From the NCBI RefSeq assembly GCF_048128805.1, contig NC_136005.1:21228260-21292259 (forward strand): a stretch of DNA of 64,000 nucleotides, written 5' to 3'. Every line of letters begins with the position of its first letter. The first letter of the stretch is position 1. Shown here in pieces: positions 60,298 to 64,000 of the stretch. A program made the translations under genes and the position numbers. The notes beneath the pieces are model-generated. The model saw only the letters and a program-made list of their open reading frames with translations, ran no database searches and was not told where the DNA came from. Source of the DNA: Centroberyx gerrardi. Lineage: Eukaryota > Chordata > Actinopteri > Beryciformes > Berycidae.

Positions 60298-61032
60298 ACC
60301 GTTGACCGATTACCACCAAAATCGGTCAGTAGCATCTTGGTCCTACGCTCTTTCAATTTTGTTCATAGATTGTTGATATCTACTGTAGTTTTGAAGATAT
60401 TAACTCTTAAAGTTGTGAAGGAGGTGTGGCCTATAAGCTAAATTGTGATAACTTTGTGATAGATGGTCCAATCATCATGAAACTTGGACAACATGTTCAC
60501 ATATAATGAATGAACATGTGTGCAAAGCCATTCAAATATTGACCAATAGGGGGCGCCACAAAGGCCAGAAAACTGTATCTCCTAATCCAATAAGTGAAAT
60601 GGCACGGAATTTGGTACACATGCTCTAGGACGATGTCCTAGTCACAATCTGAAGTTTGGTCATCATTAGTGAAAGTGGGTGTGGCCTATGACATTTTGGC
60701 TTATAACTCAAACAGAATTTCACCAATCGCTATGAAACTTGGCAATCATGTTCCAACCTTTATGTGGAACATGCACACCAATTTCCATACAGATCCGACC
60801 AGATTTTGCCCAACAGCAAACAGCTAAACACAGTAAAGCCAATATGAAGTTGGATATTGACACCTTTTAACTTGCTATTACATTCTTCAGTATCAGAACT
60901 TGATAGCTTGGGGCCTGATGGCTCAACAGCCTAATATGACAAAACTGAGAATAATCTCAATGCAAACTTCCACGTTTCAGCTCTGGCTGCTGCTGGCATG
61001 AACCCAGCCATCGCTGCTAGCGGCTATATTTA
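60298..61032. repeat. Interspersed repeat with recurring 'ATGAAACTTGG...ATGTTC' phrase
   Basis: A phrase of the type 'ATGAAACTTGG-(A/C)AA-CATGTTC' or 'GGAATTTGGTACACATG' recurs at about 60475, 60607 and 60742, each with '...GGTGTGGCCTAT' or 'GGGGGCGCCACAAAGGCC' nearby. This is the look of an internally repetitive interspersed element widespread in fish, ending CATCGCTGCTAGCGGCTATA at about 61010. No ORF. I do not know its class. Confidence 0.6.
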
Positions 61033-61204
61033 ATTAGTTAAATTTATTATTGAGTGTTAAAAAAAATTGTTAAGGTACATACCCTTTATTATTGGGGAGA
61101 CAATCCCTAGAGCAGTGGTTCTCAAAGTGGGGTCCGGGGACCCCTAGGGGTCCGTGGCTCTCTGCCAGGGTGTCCGTGAACTAAGAGTGAAACACTTTAT
61201 CTTG

Positions 61205-61252
<48 letters not shown>

Positions 61253-61941
61253 TCTGAAATGCACTTCAAATTAGCACTTTTCTCTTGATTTCCCTTTGAT
61301 ATTTTGTTTAGGTACAGTGTTACTTGCAGCTAATTGATTGATTGTTTTATGGGTATTCTGTGTTGAGATGGTGCAAATATTTTTAATACATATCTAATAT
61401 CTTTCTAATGCATTTCTCTTGTGTTGTTCTTTCACATAACTAAGACTATAGCAGTGTAAAAAATAGGCTACGTCAGATTATTCCAAGGGACATACTGTAC
61501 CTGTCAAGTCAAGTCAATTTTTATTTATATAGCCCAAAATCACAAATCAGAATGAGGGGGTCCCCGGTATATTCTCTATCTTGTAAGGGGTCCTTGGCTG
61601 AAAAACAATTGAGAACCTCTGCCCTAGAGGATTATATCCATTCATTTTGGAGTGTTATAATAATATAATTAATTGGTTAACTTTATTAATTTGTGATATA
61701 AAAATAGTTACGGCATGCAAGCTTTATTATTATTAAGATTAGCCCAGAAGGAAAATTATTATTATTTCGCGAAATAAAAATAGTTGGGACATACAAATTG
61801 GGAAGATTAACCCTGGAGTCTTATTGTGTGATTATTGAATGGCTTTTTATTACATTTGACTTAATGGGGCCTTCGAGGATTGGGGAATTTCAGGGATACA
61901 CCCTTGCTGTCGGCCCCCCAACAGCATCCTAGTTTATTAAT
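61033..61941. repeat. AT-rich repeat interrupted by a hAT element
   Basis: Sequence before 61113 (GTACATACCCTTTATTATTG) and after 61621 (TATAAAAATAGTTACGGCAT, then TAGTTGGGACATACAAATTG) repeats related phrases with TTATTATTG-type spacers, suggesting a degenerate tandem repeat into which the hAT inserted. Confidence 0.45.
61113..61621. mobile_element. Non-autonomous hAT element with nested SINE-like tail
   Basis: The ends CAGTGGTTCTCAAAGTGG and CAATTGAGAACCTCTG are flanked by a perfect 8-bp target duplication CCCTAGAG (61105-61112 and 61622-61629). It shares end sequence and the GGGGTCC.TGG phrases with the elements at 5704 and 28752, but the interior differs. A (GT)n tract (61207-61248) lies within. 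At about 61503-61545 a TCAATTTTTATTTATATAGC segment resembles a tail found in many fish SINEs/LINEs, suggesting a nested insertion. Confidence 0.9.
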
Positions 61942-62704
61942 AACTAGTGCAGTGCCCGTTCGCCCCGCTGCTGCACAGAGCGCTGTTCGCCCCGCCCCAC
62001 TGCTGCACAAAGCGCTGTTCGCTTGTTTATTCAAAGTTTATTAATATTGAATATTGTCCAAATTGCACCAAATCCGACACTGCACGCCCTTGGGTCCCCA
62101 GCAATATACCTGCCAAGTGTGAAGTAGATCGGACGAACGGTTCTCGAGATATGCGAAGGACACACACACACACATACAGAGATTCCTTGCTTTATAGTAT
62201 GACTAGTGCAGTGCCCGTTCAAAACGTGCCTGTCCGGAACGGGCCGATTGCTGCTTGCAGCTTTCTCGAGAACTGCGCGTGCCCATACCACTCGTGCCCG
62301 TAGTACAACTTTCTCGAGAACCACGCGTGCCCGTTGAATACCTGCATGTCCGGAACGTGGCGATTGCTGCTTGCAGCTCTCTTGAGAACCGCTCATCCAA
62401 ACAACTTCACTGCCTCCGCCTCTGTTTTTTTCTCCTGTGTGTGCTCGTTCTTCTCTCTCGGGCAGTTTAACTGAGTGGGGCGCGTGCCTTTGTCCCGCTC
62501 AACCAGTCAGAGCCCTGAAGCCCCCGCCCTGCTGCACTCAGAGCTGAGCGGCTTGCTGTTCGCTTGTTTAGTCAAAGTTTATTAATATTGAACGTGTCGC
62601 GTGTCCAAATTGCACCAAATCCGACACTGCACGTCCTTGGGTCCCCAGCAATACCCCCGCCAAGTGTGAAGTAGATCGGACGAACGGTTCTCGAGATATG
62701 CGAA

Positions 62705-62746
<42 letters not shown>

Positions 62747-62765
62747 TCACAGACAGAGATTCCTC
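61942..62765. repeat. Direct repeats of an unclassified element
   Basis: ACTAGTGCAGTGCCCGTTC occurs at about 61943-61961 and 62202-62220. A roughly 180-base module (TCAAAGTTTATTAATATTGA, CCAAATTGCACCAAATCCGA, GTAGATCGGACGAACGGTTC, a CA run and CAGAGATTCCT) occurs at 62012-62194 and again at 62558-62763. A third related stretch (62220-62400) repeats CTTTCTCGAGAAC and GGCCGATTGCTGCTTGCAGC. It is a partly tandem cluster of one repeat family. Open frames across it are translations of repeat sequence. Confidence 0.75.
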
Positions 62766-63149
62766 GAATTAGTATCACAGAAAGTGCAAACTTCATACAA
62801 ATCTTCATAATTGCCTGAACAATTCTCTTGACAAATTTCAATACAATATAATGCACCATTGGTGAGATAAGGGTTCAAATAGCATGGAGATTAATTTAAT
62901 CAGTTAATTAATAATAGTTATTATAATCATAAACATATCAAAATCAATAGAGTTCTTCCTCTAGGGGTCATCAATGTCCATACCAAATTTTAAAAGATTG
63001 TTATAAAAAGTACTCAAGTTATCACGTTCACATGAAGGATCTGCGGCGGACGAGACGGCGGACGCGGCGGCGGGTGGGGTGAATCCATAACATCCCCGAA
63101 ACTCATTTCGGGAATATAATGACAACATAGAAAGTATGAGGAACTCAAA
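62766..63149. other. Intergenic, nothing recognised
   Basis: AT-rich sequence with a short CGGCGG-rich patch near 63040-63075 and a CCCCGAAACTCATTTCGGG palindrome at about 63094. Confidence 0.4.
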
Positions 63150-63450
63150 CACAGTGAAATCCAGTGACCTGGAACATGGACTCTATTTTATGATGAAAGT
63201 GTTTTGTTTTGAAATTCTACTGGTTTTATTGTAAAAGAGGAAGAAGTGGATGAAGATCCTGTGCATGACCTTGTAACAAAACTTTCCACTCATCTCAGGT
63301 TTTCTCAAGTGTTCCTTCATCAACGTGCACAGTACCTCACATTATTCACAGGTCTTTGTAAGTTACAAGATGTCTTTCGGTTTAAACTGCACAAACTGAA
63401 ACACATCTTGTACCTTACAAAGATCTGCACAGAGTTTGTGCAGATAGTTT
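63150..63450. repeat. Duplicated block with twin hairpins, copy 2
   Basis: Diverged copy of 44040-44330 in the same orientation. The first hairpin is weakened by mismatches, but the second (ATCTGCACA GAGTT TGTGCAGAT) is still perfectly paired. An open frame at 63246-63578 runs through it but has no family features and is not open in copy 1. Confidence 0.75.
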
Positions 63451-63704
63451 TATCGTTTATCTATTATCTTCTTATACATTTTGTAGTTTTGTCATTTGCC
63501 ATTTCTGTATTTTCTCTATATATTCAGTGTTTTGGATTGTATTGTTATGAGTTTATGGATATTGGTAATTGTCTATAAATATGGATCACTCCCCCAGGGG
63601 GGTGGAAACGCTGATGAAGGTTTAGTGCTGAAATGCGTTCGCTTGCTGCTGTGCGTAGAATAAACTCTTGGAATTAATTTGGTTGTGCGGACATCCCTTC
63701 TTTT

Positions 63705-64000
63705 TTGAAGGTTATTTTAACCCCATGGTTGAGTGGGGTCTGTGCTTGTGACACCATGCATTTTCATTACAGGAGTTCAAATCAGGCCCTTTTTAAATAA
63801 TGTTAGTCAAAATTACAATGCTCACTTTCATCTGTCCAAAATGTAGCAAATGAAAATGAAAATTTAAGGGGCAAGTTGAAAATTAAGTTTTCATTGACAC
63901 ACACTTCTGCACAGAGGACAAAGAAGTGGTTGAGTGGAGTTTTTGCCTGCAACACCATTCAATTTGAGTAAGAGTTCAAATCAGGGCCAAGCCATTCTGT
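63705..64000. repeat. Duplicated block with tRNA-like boxes, copy 2
   Basis: Nearly identical to 45374-45660 and cut by the window edge. It keeps a full first unit: A-like box TGGTTGAGTGG at about 63726 and B-like box GAGTTCAAATC at about 63773, about 46 bases apart, the spacing found in tRNA genes. A second A/B pair follows at about 63930-63975. Confidence 0.7.

Noticed and set aside
62031-62400. Minus-strand frames of 121 and 65 codons
   Set aside because: They translate the direct-repeat family and show only repeated short phrases. They are not a conserved protein.
63246-63578. 110-codon plus-strand frame in duplicated block copy 2
   Set aside because: The matching block at 44040-44330 does not keep the frame, and half of it is hairpin sequence.

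Overview
This window is vertebrate nuclear DNA, almost certainly from a ray-finned (teleost) fish. The genes are split into short exons with GT/AG junctions, intergenic DNA is AT-rich and full of CA/TA/CT microsatellites, and there are many small DNA transposons of the kinds common in fish. The proteins are vertebrate families, one of which (Brambleberry, the fish Kar5-type karyogamy protein) points to fish. The block gfus, pycr3, eef1d matches a gene neighbourhood also known on human 8q24.3. I could not narrow it to a species.

Layout. 1-9 kb has no supported gene: MITEs, a LINE tail, a CpG-rich patch and microsatellites. 9.4-11.7 kb (+) is a complete clade-B serpin (serpinb1-like, 380 aa). 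14.4-17.4 kb (+) is GDP-L-fucose synthase (gfus, 325 aa), with a 965-bp hAT transposon in intron 6. 18.6-22.7 kb (-) is brambleberry (624 aa), tail to tail with gfus. A divergent CCAAT-box promoter separates it from a Myb/SANT-like ORF (24.1 kb) and pycr3 (24.8-26.8 kb, +). 27.9-37.6 kb (+) is eef1d, with the small translation-factor form and a 1.28-kb optional exon for the long form. 38.1-42.0 kb (-) is a RING/coiled-coil/PRY-SPRY TRIM-type gene without a B-box. 46.0-48.5 kb (+) is a two-domain Ly6/uPAR GPI-anchored protein with a TATA box. 51.3-53.4 kb (-) is the relic of a hephaestin/ceruloplasmin-like ferroxidase. From 53.4 kb on the window is mostly repeats: an L1-type LINE with a 14-bp target duplication, two hAT elements with perfect 8-bp target duplications, and a second copy of the block lying upstream of the Ly6 gene.

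The genes do not form one pathway. They are mostly housekeeping functions (fucose donor synthesis, proline synthesis, translation elongation, pronuclear fusion) next to faster-evolving, possibly immune families (serpin B, TRIM, Ly6). All exon models were read by eye from splice signals, reading phase and remembered family sequences. I ran no search.

No retrovirus, LTR element or Polinton was recognised. The points most worth checking are: the Myb/SANT ORF that has no polyadenylation signal of its own before pycr3 and can splice to it in frame; the five-fold repeated EF1-delta N-terminal motif; strong hairpins near 43.5 and 44.3 kb; and a duplicated Ly6-upstream block at the right edge, which predicts another Ly6 gene just outside.
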